64,000 bases of DNA from Nocardiopsis dassonvillei_B (GCF_964273065.1 NZ_OZ186815.1:4278001-4342000); one strand, 5' to 3'. Counted from the stretch's first letter, positions 51,869-61,317 are shown. Notes: generated from the sequence alone by a model not told the origin. Program-made: numbers and translations.

Positions 51869-52624
51869 TCAGCGCGGGGTCTGCGCGGCGAGCCAGTCCT
51901 TGTAGAGGGTGGTGGCGATGGTCGCGCCCTCGCCGGGCAGCAGGGCGCCCGGCTCGACGACGGCGCCGAAGTACGGGTTCTCCCTGCCCGCGACGACCTC
52001 GCGTCGGTCACCGTCGACCGCCAGGCGGGCCCGGACCAGGTCCTCCATGGTGATCTCCTCGGGCCCGGCCACCTCGGTCACGCTCCCGGTCGGAGCGCCC
52101 AAGGCGATCTCGGCCACGGCGGCGGATACGTCCGCGGCCGCGATCGGCCGCATCACCGTGTCCGCCACGCGCGCGACGCCGTCGACCGTCGCCTCCTCGG
52201 CGATGGCGCGCGCGAACTCGAAGAACTGGGTGGCGTGCACGATCGAGTACGGCAGGTCCGACCCGGTGACCAGAGCCTCCTGCGCGATCTTGGCGCGGAA
52301 GTACGGGTTCGCCCCCCAGCGCCCGGTTCCCACGATCGACAGCGCGACGTAGTGCTCCACACCCGCCTTCGCCGACTCCCGCAGGAGGTTGGCGGTCGAG
52401 GTGGTGAAGAAGTCCATCACCGCCCTCTCCTCGAAGGACGGCGAGTTGGACACGTCGATCAGGATCGAGGCCCCCTCCAGTGCCTCCGCCAGACCCTCCC
52501 CGGTGAGGGTGTTCACCCCCGTGTCCGGTGCGGCGGCCACGGCCTCGTGGCCCTGCGCGGTGAGCTCCCCGACGATCCCGGAACCGATCAGCCCGGTCCC
52601 GCCGATGACGACGACCTTCGTCAT
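51869..52624 (-). CDS. NAD(P)-binding atypical SDR/NmrA-type oxidoreductase (251 aa)
   Basis: Rossmann start TKVVVIGGTGLIGSGIVGEL, then GVEHYVALSIVGTGR, and C-terminal AAADVSAAVAEIALG, as in NmrA/SDR family 7-type enzymes. The active-site YxxxK reads YFRAK. GGAAGG precedes the ATG. It directly follows an ECF41 sigma gene; such sigma factors typically control an adjacent carboxymuconolactone decarboxylase, oxidoreductase or epimerase. A matching promoter lies upstream. Confidence 0.88.
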   Translation of the reverse strand: MTKVVVIGGTGLIGSGIVGELTAQGHEAVAAAPDTGVNTLTGEGLAEALEGASILIDVSNSPSFEERAVMDFFTTSTANLLRESAKAGVEHYVALSIVGTGRWGANPYFRAKIAQEALVTGSDLPYSIVHATQFFEFARAIAEEATVDGVARVADTVMRPIAAADVSAAVAEIALGAPTGSVTEVAGPEEITMEDLVRARLAVDGDRREVVAGRENPYFGAVVEPGALLPGEGATIATTLYKDWLAAQTPR

Positions 52625-52679
52625 GATGTGCGCCTTCCGGTGGTGGCGGCGCCCTGCGCGCCGACCGTTCACCGGCTAT

Positions 52680-52706
52680 GACCGGGCGGCCCCCGCGCCT
52701 GTGACG
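52680..52706 (-). promoter_or_regulatory. ECF41-type promoter for the oxidoreductase gene
   Basis: On the minus strand CGTCACA (52706-52700), 16 bp, then GGTC (52683-52680). The ECF41 consensus is TGTCACA-N16-CGTC; two bases differ and spacing is exact. It lies between the sigma gene and its presumed target. Confidence 0.6.
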
Positions 52707-52724
52707 GGTACGGGAGGATTCTTC

Positions 52725-53663
52725 TCAGGGCTCCGCCGAGGCTGCGAAGCCCCCGATCTTGGCGGGGTTCATCAGCCACAGCACCCGGTCGATGCCCTCC
52801 TCGGAGGCGGTCACGGTGATCACGCCGAAGACCTCCCCATCCCGGGACAGGCGCACCGCGGGCGCGCCGTTGGCCCGCACCTCCTCCACCGTGACGCCCG
52901 TCCAGAACCGGTCCGAGAACGCGTGGACGACCCTGGCGACCCGCTCGCGCCCCACCAGCGGGTACTTCGCGGCGCGCACGGCACCCCCGCTGTCGGTGTA
53001 GGAGACGACGTCGTGGGCCAGCAACTCCTCCAGCGCGGACATGTCGCCCCTGCGGGCCGCGTTCACGAACGCGGCCAGCAGCCGCTTCTGTTCGGCCGCC
53101 CCGACGCCGGCGCGGCGCTCCCGGGACACGTGCCGCCGCGCCCGGCTCACCAGCTGGCGGGTGTTGGCGGCGGTCTGCCCGATGATCTCCGAGATCCGGT
53201 CGTAGGGGTAGTCGAACGCCTCGCGCAGCACGTAGGCGGCGCGCTCGGTGGGCGTGAGCCGCTCCAGCAGCATGAGCACGGCGATCTCCAGGACCGCGCC
53301 GCGCTCGGCGCCCAGCGCCGGGTCGGCGGAGGTGTCCACCGGCTCCGGCAGCCAGGGACCGACATAGGACTCGTGCCGGGCCCTGGCCGACCGCGCCACG
53401 TTGATCGCCAGCCGGGTCACGGTCGTGGCCAGGAACGCCTCGGGCTCGCGCACGGTCGACCGGTCGTAGGTCTGCCAGCGGATCCAGGCCTCCTGGAGCA
53501 CGTCCTCGGCCTCGGTGGCCGACCCCAGGACCCGGTAGGCGATCCCGAACAGGCGGCCCCGCACGCCCCGGAACACCTCCTCGGCCCGTTCCAGGCCGGG
53601 TCCGGCGGTGTCCGGGCCGGGGGCGTCCCGGGCGGCGTCGGGGCCGGGCTCCTGCGACGGCAT
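52725..53663 (-). CDS. ECF41 (SigJ-like) RNA polymerase sigma factor (312 aa)
   Basis: Sigma-2 (RLFGIAYRVLGSATEAEDVL, WIRWQTYD) and sigma-4 (LERLTPTERAAYVLREAFDY) domains plus a C-terminal SnoaL-like extension (about residues 190-310). That extension carries YTDSGGAVRA and LMNPAKIGGF, corresponding to the DGGGK and NPxKL motifs of ECF41. The extension senses or tunes activity in place of an anti-sigma factor. ATG at 53663 with GAGGAG 11 nt upstream. Upstream on the same strand is a flavoprotein gene 18 bp away. Confidence 0.93.
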   Translation of the reverse strand: MPSQEPGPDAARDAPGPDTAGPGLERAEEVFRGVRGRLFGIAYRVLGSATEAEDVLQEAWIRWQTYDRSTVREPEAFLATTVTRLAINVARSARARHESYVGPWLPEPVDTSADPALGAERGAVLEIAVLMLLERLTPTERAAYVLREAFDYPYDRISEIIGQTAANTRQLVSRARRHVSRERRAGVGAAEQKRLLAAFVNAARRGDMSALEELLAHDVVSYTDSGGAVRAAKYPLVGRERVARVVHAFSDRFWTGVTVEEVRANGAPAVRLSRDGEVFGVITVTASEEGIDRVLWLMNPAKIGGFAASAEP

Positions 53664-53681
53664 GCGCTCGTGGGCTCCTCG

Positions 53682-55412
53682 TTATTCGACGAGTTTTCCG
53701 GTGCTGGACACCTCGTGCATCAGCTCCGAGATCTCCGCGGGGACCCCGGGGATCCCCTCGCGCTCCAGCCTGCCGGGGCCGGACCAGACGAGGTTGACCC
53801 GCAGTGACGGATCCGTGTCGGGGAAGTCGGATCGATTGTGGCACCCCCGGGTCTCCCGGCGCTCCAACGCGGCCTCCAGCGTGGCGCGCCCGGAGAGCGC
53901 CATGGACTTCAGGTCGAAGGCGTGCGCCAGGTCCTGGAACCCGGCCAGGTCCGGGTGCACCCCCAGCCCGCCGATGCGCTCCTCCACGGCGTCCAGGGCG
54001 GTGAGCCCGGCCCGCAGGCCCGCCTCGTCGCGGACCACCCCGGCGTGCTCGGTCATCAGGGTGCGGACGGCGCGCTGGAGGGAGCGGGTGTTCTCGCGCC
54101 CCCTGGCGGCCAGCAGGCCGTCGACCTCGGCGCGGGCCCGCCCGACCTCCTCGGCCGAGCGGCGGTGGGCGGGCAGCCCCAGCGAGTACTCCGCCGCGGC
54201 CTGACCGGTGAGGCGGCCGTAGACGAGGAGCTCGACGAGGGAGTTGCCGCCCAGCCGGTTGGCCCCGTGCAGCCCGCTGGCGGCCTCGCCGATCGCGTAC
54301 AGACCCGCGACGTCGGTGGAGTGGTCCTCGGGACGCACCCACACCCCGCCCATGGAGTAGTGGGCGGTCGGGGCGATCTCCATCGGCGACTCGGTGATGT
54401 CGAGCATCTGGTGTTCGAGCAGGGTGCGGTGCACCCGGGGCAGCCGCTCCAGGATCGTCTCCTGGGGCAGGTGCGAGACGTCGAGCCACACCCCGCCGTT
54501 CTCGGTGCCGCGGCCCTCCCTGATCTCGGTGTAGGCGGCCAGCGCCACCCGGTCGCGGGTGGACAGCTCCATGCGGTCGGGATCGTAGCGGGCCATGAAC
54601 CGCTCGCCCAGGCCGTTGCGCAGGACGCCGCCCTCGCCGCGGGCGGCCTCCGACACCAGGGTCCCGGCCGCGTTCTCCGGCCACAGCAGGCCGGAGGGGT
54701 GGAACTGGACGAGCTCGGGGTCGCGGACGCGGCCGCCCGCCTCGACGGCCAGGCGGAAGGAGTCGCCGGTGTTCTCGTCGCGCCGGGAGGAGGTGCGCCG
54801 CCAGATGCGGGTGTGTCCGCCGGCCGCCAGGATGACTGCGTCGGCGAGGATCACGTGCCGGGTCCCGTCCCGCAACCCGAACCCGTAGGCGCCGAACACC
54901 GCGCCGTCCTCCACCAGCAGCCGGGTGATGTACACGTCGTCCAGGACGGGGACGTCCAGCCGCGCCGCCCGGTCGACCAGGGTCCGCTGGATCTCCAGGC
55001 CCGTGTAGTCCCCGGCGAACGCGGTGCGCCGGTGGGTGTGCGCTCCGAAGAACCGCTGCGAGATGCGCCCGTCCGCCTCGCGGGCGAACCGCATCCCGTA
55101 CCGCTCCAGGTCCTCGATCCCGCGGGCGGCGCCCTCGGTGACGGTGCGGACCGTGCGCGGGTCGCCGAGCAGGTAGCCCTCCTGGAGGGTGTCGGCGGCG
55201 TGCTGGCGCCAGGTGTCCTGCGGGTCCATGGTGCCCAGGGCGGCGTTGATGCCCCCGGCGGCCAGCGCGGTGTGGGCGTCGTACCGGGGCCGCTTGCCCA
55301 CGGCCAGGACGTCGACGCCGCGCTCCGCCAGTTCGATGGCGGCCCGCAGGCCCGCGCCACCGGTGCCGATGACCAGGACCGAGGTGGCGATCCGCCGTTC
55401 CGAGATGTCCAT
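53682..55412 (-). CDS. Fumarate reductase/succinate dehydrogenase-type flavoprotein (576 aa)
   Basis: FAD motif VLVIGTGGAGLRAAIELAER, HTALAAGGINAA, RTAFAGDYTGLEI, the substrate-site HPSGLL and MEIAPTAHYSMGGVWV, LHGANRLGGNSLVELLVYGR and a C-terminal RGCHNRSDFPDTD. This is the SdhA/FrdA/L-aspartate-oxidase family; the covalent-FAD His region and C-terminal helical domain favour SdhA/FrdA. No iron-sulfur or membrane subunit lies nearby, so the enzyme may be a stand-alone dehydrogenase or pair with distant subunits. GGAGG before ATG 55412. Separated by 18 bp from the sigma gene downstream. Confidence 0.87.
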   Translation of the reverse strand: MDISERRIATSVLVIGTGGAGLRAAIELAERGVDVLAVGKRPRYDAHTALAAGGINAALGTMDPQDTWRQHAADTLQEGYLLGDPRTVRTVTEGAARGIEDLERYGMRFAREADGRISQRFFGAHTHRRTAFAGDYTGLEIQRTLVDRAARLDVPVLDDVYITRLLVEDGAVFGAYGFGLRDGTRHVILADAVILAAGGHTRIWRRTSSRRDENTGDSFRLAVEAGGRVRDPELVQFHPSGLLWPENAAGTLVSEAARGEGGVLRNGLGERFMARYDPDRMELSTRDRVALAAYTEIREGRGTENGGVWLDVSHLPQETILERLPRVHRTLLEHQMLDITESPMEIAPTAHYSMGGVWVRPEDHSTDVAGLYAIGEAASGLHGANRLGGNSLVELLVYGRLTGQAAAEYSLGLPAHRRSAEEVGRARAEVDGLLAARGRENTRSLQRAVRTLMTEHAGVVRDEAGLRAGLTALDAVEERIGGLGVHPDLAGFQDLAHAFDLKSMALSGRATLEAALERRETRGCHNRSDFPDTDPSLRVNLVWSGPGRLEREGIPGVPAEISELMHEVSSTGKLVE

Positions 55413-55659
55413 GGGAGTGCCTCCGGATCGAGGTGGTTCGTTTGCCCCTTCGCTTGGACAGACCTGTCGGAGGGCCGATCTGTGACATGCGGCGGGGGTG
55501 ATCGCCGACACCGCCCGGGGCGGTTCCGGCCACGGACGCCCTTCTGCGCACCCGCTATCCCGTACGCCACGGTGTGACAGGCCGTATACGCGGCGAATAA
55601 GTCGACCGAAACAGGAAAGAGGGCTTAAAAGGCAGGTCATCGTCCGCCACTATGGGGAC

Positions 55660-56424
55660 ATGACCCAGCGCTCGGAACAATTGGTGCTCGATTATCTGTC
55701 CGAGGTCGGCTTGGTCCTGCACGGTCGGCTGACCGCCAGGGAGAGGACCGCCTACCTCGCCGATCTGCGTGCCCGGATCGACGCGCGCCGCGCCGCCGCC
55801 CCCCACGGCGGAGAGGACGCCGTCCGCGACATCCTGCTGAGCCTCGGTACCCCCGAGGACCTGGTGGAGCGCGAGCTCACCGGCCGCAACCTCGACATCG
55901 AGGACGAGGAGCTGATCCCGCCCCGGCCCCGGCACGCCGACCGGCCGCCGCCGCCCTGGCGGGGCGGCCCCAGCAACGGGCTGATGGGCCTGCTGGAGGG
56001 GCCCGGCCGCACCGAGATGCGGTTGGAGGGCCGGGGCCGCCGCGAGACCGGACCGCTGCGCGGGCTGGTGCTGTGCCTGCGCCACCACCCCGCCGAGGCG
56101 GCCGCCCTGGTACTGCTGCTGTCCGCCGTGCCCTGGGGGTGGGGGCTGTCCTTCCTGTGGGTGCTGGGGGTCGCGTTCGTCGTGCTCAGCCGGGTGTGGA
56201 ACACACGGGACAAATGGGTCGCAGTGCTGGTGCCGCTGCTGGCCTGTGCGGTCGGCATGGGGCTGTGGAGCGGTGAGGCCGACTTCGTGGACCAGTACAT
56301 CCAGCGGTCCCTGGGCGAGTACGGGGTCATCGGCCTGGGGCTGGGCTCCCTGGTGTCGGCCGCCCACCTCTACCCGCGGGCCGTCCGCTCGGCGCGGGCC
56401 GCGGAGCGCGGGCGGGCGGGCTGA
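55660..56424 (+). CDS. Membrane protein with HAAS-like N-terminal domain (254 aa)
   Basis: Residues 1-75 (LVLDYLSEVGLVLHGRLTAR, YLADLRARIDARRAA, ILLSLGTPEDLVERELTG) form the HAAS/DUF1700 helical domain found on two-component-like or PadR-partnered membrane proteins. A Pro/Gly linker is followed by about four TM segments. ATG at 55660, with TATGGG just upstream and no good ribosome site. HAAS proteins usually partner a PadR regulator; none is adjacent here. Confidence 0.72.
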   Translation: MTQRSEQLVLDYLSEVGLVLHGRLTARERTAYLADLRARIDARRAAAPHGGEDAVRDILLSLGTPEDLVERELTGRNLDIEDEELIPPRPRHADRPPPPWRGGPSNGLMGLLEGPGRTEMRLEGRGRRETGPLRGLVLCLRHHPAEAAALVLLLSAVPWGWGLSFLWVLGVAFVVLSRVWNTRDKWVAVLVPLLACAVGMGLWSGEADFVDQYIQRSLGEYGVIGLGLGSLVSAAHLYPRAVRSARAAERGRAG

Positions 56425-56807
56425 GACCCGCCGGTCATCGGCAGGCAAAAGCAGGGGAATAACCTTTTCCGGTCTGCCCGTTACGGTGAGTTCGGGCACA
56501 CGTTCTCGGGTACGAAAGGCGTACACGGCCGCTTTCGCTTCGTCGGCGGCCACGCCAGTGAGACGGGTGACCCGGCGTCCAGTCCGGGTTCCGCACCGCG
56601 TTCCCGGCGGCCCGGCATCTCCGCCGAGTCCCGTCCCGTACTCCGCACCCGCGGGGAGGGGCCGCTGGGACGCACGAGGCCCGGATGAGCCGCATCCGGG
56701 CCTCGTTCCGCTGTCAGGGACCGGAATTATGCCTCGCCTTCCGTCACCCCCGGGCATTAGCCTGGCATACCAGTTCTCAGGCAACGAGTGAAAGCATGAG
56801 GTCCTAC
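56425..56807 (+). promoter_or_regulatory. Intergenic region upstream of the cold-shock gene
   Basis: No gene supported. A hairpin CGAGGCCCGGAT (56675-56686) / ATCCGGGCCTCG (56694-56705) with 7-nt loop probably terminates upstream transcription. The 100 bp between it and the GTG is the likely cold-shock promoter and leader. Confidence 0.6.
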
Positions 56808-57191
56808 GTGCCCACCGGCAAGGTCAAGTGGTACGACGGCGGCAAGGGTTTCGGTTTTCTCACACGCGACGACGGTGGAGAGGTCTTCGTCCATTCCACC
56901 GCCCTGCCCCCCGGCACCGACACGCTGCGCCCCGGCCAGCGGGTCGAGTTCGGGGTGGCCGAAGGACGCAAGGGCGCCCAGGCGCTCCAGGTCAAACTGA
57001 TGGACGCCCAGCACTCGGTGGTCAAGGCCCGGCGCAAGGACCCCGAAGAGATGGTGGTCATCACCGAGGACCTCATCAAACTGCTCGAGGGCCTCTCCAA
57101 CGGGTACCGCCGCGGACGCCACCCCGAGCGCCGCGAGGCCTCGCGCGTCGCGGCCGTGCTGCGGGTCGTCGCCGACGACCTCGAGGCCTGA
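56808..57191 (+). CDS. Cold-shock domain protein with C-terminal extension (127 aa)
   Basis: Cold-shock domain in residues 1-67: TGKVKWYDGGKGFGFLTRDD (RNP1) and EVFVHSTALP (RNP2), ending ALQVKLMD. A 60-residue charged helical tail (VVKARRKDPEEMVVITEDLI, HPERREASRVAAVLRVVADD) is beyond the usual 67 aa and is typical of the longer actinobacterial class. Binds single-stranded RNA/DNA. GTG 56808 with GAGG 6 nt upstream is preferred; ATG 56796 would add four residues. Confidence 0.92.
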   Translation: MPTGKVKWYDGGKGFGFLTRDDGGEVFVHSTALPPGTDTLRPGQRVEFGVAEGRKGAQALQVKLMDAQHSVVKARRKDPEEMVVITEDLIKLLEGLSNGYRRGRHPERREASRVAAVLRVVADDLEA

Positions 57192-57203
57192 CCTCCCGCG
57201 CGA

Positions 57204-57231
57204 ACGGCCCCGGTCCGCGGACCGGGGCCGT
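57204..57231 (+). terminator. Terminator of the cold-shock gene
   Basis: ACGGCCCCGGTCCG (57204-57217) meets its exact complement CGGACCGGGGCCGT (57218-57231), a 28-bp perfect palindrome. Confidence 0.75.
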
Positions 57232-57318
57232 CCGGCGTTCCCAAGACCCGATCAAGAGGGTGTATCGGACGAACCTTGACCCGCGTTGTGGTCAAATCGG
57301 TGTCGTGCATCAGTGAGA

Positions 57319-58134
57319 ATGGGGAACGTGAGCCCTTCTCGACGTTCTCCTGTACCCGACAAGGCGTGTATCGAGGCGGTGGACCTGGCCCGCTCGGTGG
57401 CCGCCGAGGTCGGGCGACCCGAGTGGGTGGGCGAACACCTCGCACCCCAGGTCGAGGACACCCGTCTGATCACCCACTACTTCACCTGCCTCGACCCGGC
57501 GTACCCCGGCTGGACCTACGCCGTCACCGTGGTCCGCGCCTCGCGCGCCAAGGACGTCACGGTCAACGAGGTCGTGCTGCTGCCCGGAGAGGGCGCCCTC
57601 GTCGCACCCGAGTGGGTGCCGTGGAAGGAGCGGCTGCTCCCCGGCGACCTCGGTCCCGGCGACCTGCTGCCCACCGACGAGGACGACGAGCGCCTCGTGC
57701 CCGGCTACGCCCAGGTCGCCGACAGCGAGCTGGACGAGGACGGCGTGGACCGGCAGATGGTCTGGGAGCTGGGCCTGGGCCGCAAGCAGGTGCTGTCGGA
57801 GACCGGCCGCGAGCAGGCCGCCGAGCGCTGGTACAACGGGGACGCCGGTCCGCGCGCCCCGATCGCCGAGGCCGCGCCCGCCCGCTGCATCACCTGCGGC
57901 TTCATGACCCCGCTCGCCGGGGAGCTGCGCCAGATGTTCGGGGTGTGCACCAACGGGTACGCGCCGGACGACGGCCGCGTCGTCTCCCTGGACCACGGCT
58001 GCGGCGCCCACTCCGAGGTGCGCATGCCGCAGTCGCGCAACGAGCCGGTGGCCCCCGTCGTGGACGAGCTGGGCTACGACCACATCGTCTTCGACGACAC
58101 CACCGAGCTGGAACTGGTCTCCTCCGACTCCTGA
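57319..58134 (+). CDS. DUF3027 protein (271 aa)
   Basis: Strongly conserved actinobacterial family: WVGEHLAPQVEDTRLITHYF, PGWTYAVTVVRASRAKDVTV, VPGYAQVADSELDEDGVDRQ, WELGLGRKQVLSETGREQAA, then a Cys-rich C-terminus (CITCGFMTPL, VCTNGYAPDDGRVV, DHGCGAHSEV) that probably binds zinc. No known reaction. In many actinobacteria it sits between a cold-shock gene and a sacsin-like ATPase gene, as here. ATG 57319 (GTG 57328 possible). Confidence 0.88.
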   Translation: MGNVSPSRRSPVPDKACIEAVDLARSVAAEVGRPEWVGEHLAPQVEDTRLITHYFTCLDPAYPGWTYAVTVVRASRAKDVTVNEVVLLPGEGALVAPEWVPWKERLLPGDLGPGDLLPTDEDDERLVPGYAQVADSELDEDGVDRQMVWELGLGRKQVLSETGREQAAERWYNGDAGPRAPIAEAAPARCITCGFMTPLAGELRQMFGVCTNGYAPDDGRVVSLDHGCGAHSEVRMPQSRNEPVAPVVDELGYDHIVFDDTTELELVSSDS

Positions 58135-58235
58135 CGGCCCGGCCCGGGCACGTCCCGACACCGTCCCGCACCGGGTGTGGGCTAGGGTCTGATGTGCATC
58201 GTGCCGGGCCGTGCCGGCAGCCAGGAGGGACCACC

Positions 58236-61200
58236 ATGGCCGAGCCGCTCGCCACCGGGGTTGACCCCTACGACACCGCCGAACTGCGCCGACGCGTACT
58301 CGCGGCGTGGGCGGACGCCCCCGCCCGGTTCCGCGAGGACGCCAACGCCGAGGAGGACTTCGCCCTCGGCGGCTACCGCGACCGGGTCGTGGTGGAGCTG
58401 GCGCAGAACGCCGCCGACGCCGCCCGGCGCGCGGGCGTCCCCGGACGGCTGCTGCTGGCCCTGGAGGGGCACCGCCTCGTCGCCGCCAACACCGGCGCCC
58501 CGCTCACCGCGGAGGGCGTGGAGTCGCTGGCGACCCTGCGGGCCTCCACCAAGCGCGACGACGACGCGGTCGGCCGGTTCGGGGTGGGCTTCTCCGCCGT
58601 GGCCGCGCTCAGCGACGACGTCACCGTCGCCTCGGCCGGGGCGGCCGTGCGCTTCAGCGCCGGCCTGGCGCGGGCCGCAGTGGCCGAACTGCTCTCCGGG
58701 GAGGACCGCAACGGGCTGGCCGCGGAGATCGAGCGCCGCGGCGGGCACGTGCCCATGCTGCGCCTCCCCTTCCCCGCGGACGGGACCGCCGGCGTCTCCG
58801 GCGCGGAGGGCTACGACACCGTCGTCGCCCTGACGCTGCGCGACGACGCCGCCCGCGACCGGGTGCGCCACCTGCTGTCCGGAACCGGTGAGGCCCTGCT
58901 GCTGGCCCTGCCCGGACTGGCCGAGGTCCGCGTCCTGGTGGACGGCGACGAGCGCGCCGCCGCCCGCCGGGAGGACGGCGGGGAACCGCTCACGACCCTG
59001 CGGACCGCCGAGGGCACCCGCACCACCCGCTGGCGCACCCTCACCCGCACCGGCACCCTCGACCCCGCCCTGCTCGCCGACCGCCCCACCGAGGAGCGCG
59101 GCCGCACCGCGTGGTCGCTCACCTGGGCTGTGCCCGTCGACGACGACGGCCGCGTGGCCCCGCTGCCGGAGGACGTGGAGCCGGTGGTGCACGCGCCCAC
59201 CCCCACGGACACCGGGCTGGACCTGCCCGCCGTCCTCATCGGCACCTTCCCCCTGGGCAGCGACCGCCGCGCGGTGCAGCCGGGCCCGGCCACCGACCTG
59301 CTGCTCACCGAGGCCGCCGGGGCCTACTGCGCGCTGCTGCGCCGGTTCGGCACCGAGGCCGCCCTGGACCTGGTGCCCGGCACCCGGGTGGGCGGCGGGC
59401 ACGTCGACGCCGGGTTCCGCGCCCGGGTCGCCGAGCCCCTGCGCACCACCCCCTTCCTCACCACCGAGACCGGGGCGCCGGTCGCCCCGGGCGACGCGGT
59501 CCTGCTGGACACCGGGGGACCGGAGCTCGCCGCGGTCCTGGCCGAGCTGATCCCCGGGCTGCTGCCCGGACGCCTCAACCCCCGCCACCCCGCACTGGCG
59601 GCGCTGCGCGTCCACCGCGTCGGCGCCGCCGACATCGCCGACCTGCTCGCCGACACCGACCGGCCGCCGTCCTGGTGGGCGGGCCTGTACGCGGCGCTGG
59701 CCGCCGGAGCGGACACCGACGAACTGGGCGCGCTGCCGGTGCCGCTGGCCGACGGCCGCCTGGTGCGCGGGCCCAGGTCCCTGCTGGTCCCCGAACCGGA
59801 GGGCACCTCCCGCATCGACGCCGAGGCCCTGGCCGCCCTGGGGGTGCGCCTGGTCCACCCCGAGGCAGCCCACCCGCTGCTGCTGCGGCTGGGCGCGGTG
59901 GAGGCGGGCCCCGGCGCGGTGCTGGCCGACGCGCGCACCGAGGCGGCCGTACGCGCCTCCCTGGACGCCGACGACCCCGAGCCGCTGGCCGAGGCGGTCC
60001 TGGACCTGGTCGCGGCCTCCGGCACCACCGTCGCGGACGCCCCCTGGCTGGCCGAGCTGGCGCTGCGCGACGACGAGGACGGCTACTCGGTGGCCGCCGA
60101 GCTGCTCGTCCCCGGCGCGCCGCTGGCGGAGGTGCTGGCCGAGGACGCCCCGTTCGGCACCGTGCACGCGGACCTGGTGGAGCGGCACGGCACCGACGCG
60201 CTGCGGGCGGTCGGCGCGCTGTGGGAGTTCACCCTGGTACGCGCCGAGGAGGCCGCCCTGGGCGAGGACGTCCTCGACGTCTTCGAGGAGGCGCCCGACG
60301 CCCTGGACGAGTGGGCCGACGAGGTCCTGGAGCGGGTGGGCGACCCGGAGCTGCCGCCGGTGGTCCCCGAGCTGGTCTGCGTGGCCGACCTCGACTACGT
60401 GGCCGACGACCGCTGGCCGCAGGCCCTGGAGATGCTGTCGCGGGGCGCGCTGCGCGAGGCGGTGACCGACCCGGCGAGGGTGCTGCTGCCCGACGGGCGG
60501 GTGGTGGACGTGCCGTCCTACACCGCCTGGTGGCTGAGCACCCGGGCTCTGGTGGGCGGGGCCGCCCCGGCCGAGCTCCGCGCCTCCGAGGCCGAGCCCG
60601 CGCTGGCGGGGCTCTACGACGAGGCGCCCGCCGACATCGACCCGGAGTTCGCCCGGGCGCTGGGCGTGCGCACCACCCTGGCCGAGCTGCTGGCCGACCC
60701 GGACGGGCCGGACGACCTGCTGGCCCGGCTGGCCGACCCGGAGCGGCACGTGGACCGCCCTGCGCTGCTGCGGATCTGGACGGAACTGGCCCGGGTGGAC
60801 GCCGACCTGGTCACCCCGCCCGCGCGGGTGCGCGCCGTGCTCGGCGGCACCATCGTGGTGGCGGACGCCGAGGAGGCGGTGGTGGTGGACTCCCCGGACC
60901 TGCTGCCGCTGCTCGCGGAGCGCCCGCTGGTGCTGGCCGCCGCCCCGGAGGAGCTGGCCGAGGTGCTGGACCTGGAGCTGGCGAGCGAGACGGTGGAGGG
61001 CGACGTGCCCGCGGGCGGCACCCTGCGGCAGGTCCCGGCGGTCGCCGACCTCTTCCTGGACCCGGCCGGGGAGCCGGACCGCACCTACCTGCACCATGCG
61101 GAGCTGGTCGTGGACGGGGTCGAGGTGGAGTGGTACGCGGGCGACGGCACCGTGCACGCCTCCACCAGCGACGGCCTGGCCCGCGCCCTGTGCTGGCGCG

Positions 61201-61295
61201 CCGAGCAGTGGGAGCGCCGACACCTGCTGGCGGCGGCGCTGCGCGACCCGGACGCGGCCCCGCTGCTCCTGGCCGAGACCGACCTGGAGCAGTGA
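58236..61295 (+). CDS. Sacsin N-terminal ATPase-like domain protein (1019 aa)
   Basis: A GHKL (Hsp90-type) ATPase module lies in residues 1-210: RVVVELAQNAADAAR is the N-box, LVAANTGAPL a diverged G1 box, GRFGVGFSAVAAL the lid. This is the sacsin/NOV signature. The remaining 800 residues are Ala/Leu/Asp/Glu-rich and lack recognisable domains. CAGGAGGGA precedes the ATG. Cytosolic; role unknown, chaperone-like or DNA-surveillance roles have been proposed for relatives. Forms a conserved block with DUF3027. Confidence 0.87.
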   Translation: MAEPLATGVDPYDTAELRRRVLAAWADAPARFREDANAEEDFALGGYRDRVVVELAQNAADAARRAGVPGRLLLALEGHRLVAANTGAPLTAEGVESLATLRASTKRDDDAVGRFGVGFSAVAALSDDVTVASAGAAVRFSAGLARAAVAELLSGEDRNGLAAEIERRGGHVPMLRLPFPADGTAGVSGAEGYDTVVALTLRDDAARDRVRHLLSGTGEALLLALPGLAEVRVLVDGDERAAARREDGGEPLTTLRTAEGTRTTRWRTLTRTGTLDPALLADRPTEERGRTAWSLTWAVPVDDDGRVAPLPEDVEPVVHAPTPTDTGLDLPAVLIGTFPLGSDRRAVQPGPATDLLLTEAAGAYCALLRRFGTEAALDLVPGTRVGGGHVDAGFRARVAEPLRTTPFLTTETGAPVAPGDAVLLDTGGPELAAVLAELIPGLLPGRLNPRHPALAALRVHRVGAADIADLLADTDRPPSWWAGLYAALAAGADTDELGALPVPLADGRLVRGPRSLLVPEPEGTSRIDAEALAALGVRLVHPEAAHPLLLRLGAVEAGPGAVLADARTEAAVRASLDADDPEPLAEAVLDLVAASGTTVADAPWLAELALRDDEDGYSVAAELLVPGAPLAEVLAEDAPFGTVHADLVERHGTDALRAVGALWEFTLVRAEEAALGEDVLDVFEEAPDALDEWADEVLERVGDPELPPVVPELVCVADLDYVADDRWPQALEMLSRGALREAVTDPARVLLPDGRVVDVPSYTAWWLSTRALVGGAAPAELRASEAEPALAGLYDEAPADIDPEFARALGVRTTLAELLADPDGPDDLLARLADPERHVDRPALLRIWTELARVDADLVTPPARVRAVLGGTIVVADAEEAVVVDSPDLLPLLAERPLVLAAAPEELAEVLDLELASETVEGDVPAGGTLRQVPAVADLFLDPAGEPDRTYLHHAELVVDGVEVEWYAGDGTVHASTSDGLARALCWRAEQWERRHLLAAALRDPDAAPLLLAETDLEQ

Positions 61296-61317
61296 CCGCG
61301 GGGCGGCCGGGCCGGGC

